DNA of 5,156 bases from Candidatus Heimdallarchaeota archaeon (GTDB lineage Archaea > Asgardarchaeota > Heimdallarchaeia > Heimdallarchaeales > Kariarchaeaceae), in contig JAOUKW010000305.1 in NCBI GenBank assembly GCA_029882335.1, forward strand, positions 1-5,156, written 5' to 3'. The position numbers were made by a program, and so were the translations under genes. Below the pieces are notes generated by a model. It had not been told where the DNA came from, ran no database searches, and worked only from the letters and a program-made list of their open reading frames with translations. How positions within the stretch are numbered: the stretch's first letter is position 1; every line of letters begins with the position of its first letter. Below, one piece after another: positions 5,111 to 5,156 of this stretch.

Positions 5111-5156
5111 ATGTATCCTTCAAAATTCAAATTGATATCTCATAAAAGCAAACTTT
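5111..5156 (+). CDS. Possible start of another gene, cut by the right edge
   Basis: An ATG at 5111 opens a frame that stays open for 15 codons to the window end (MYPSKFKLISHKSKL). GTGA at 5102-5105 lies five bases upstream, and a TATA-like ATTATAAAA at about 5078-5086 is centred close to 29 nt before the ATG. Too little is visible to recognise a product, and fifteen codons without a stop can occur by chance. The same bases partly form the inverted repeat described above. Confidence 0.25.
   Translation, partial: MYPSKFKLISHKSKL

Overview
The window is very AT-rich and gene-dense, with five complete protein genes, one gene cut by the left edge and possibly the first codons of a seventh at the right edge. 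I found no rRNA, tRNA, CRISPR array, transposase or phage gene. The organism looks archaeal. Each complete gene has a TATA-like octamer centred about 25-28 nt upstream of its start codon, the spacing expected for leaderless archaeal transcripts, and only one gene has a Shine-Dalgarno-like motif (GGTGA). From memory, the CxxC ... DLHxC ... GYLGVN layout of the gene at 595 resembles uncharacterised proteins of Asgard archaea, perhaps the Heimdallarchaeia side. That placement is inference and was not tested.

Layout. Bases 1-346 hold the 3' end of a gene whose visible product aligns with the C-terminal third of the protein encoded at 595-1509. The two are therefore tandem paralogues on the plus strand, each ending in a probable winged-helix domain; the complete copy also has a Cys/His zinc-binding-like N-terminus. 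Convergent to them is a minus-strand block of three genes: an M20 family metallohydrolase (4552-3212), a bacterial-type (class I) glyceraldehyde-3-phosphate dehydrogenase (3060-2041), and a small protein that resembles the SpoIIAA/STAS-like fold (1942-1559). Gaps of 98 and 151 bp, a T-tract after the M20 gene and a candidate promoter before each gene argue for separate transcripts rather than one tight operon. At the right, divergent from the M20 gene across a 169-bp T-rich spacer, is a small winged-helix protein (4722-5069), a natural candidate regulator of its own promoter and perhaps of the M20 gene.

How they may work together. The GAPDH is central carbon metabolism and the M20 enzyme is amide or peptide-bond hydrolysis; nothing in the sequence ties them to one pathway. 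The points most worth following are the tandem uncharacterised paralogues, the class I GAPDH in an apparently archaeal setting, a perfect 17-bp palindrome overlapping the TATA box of the STAS-like gene, and the divergent regulator/peptidase pair. I see no convincing defence system or other multi-gene novel machine.
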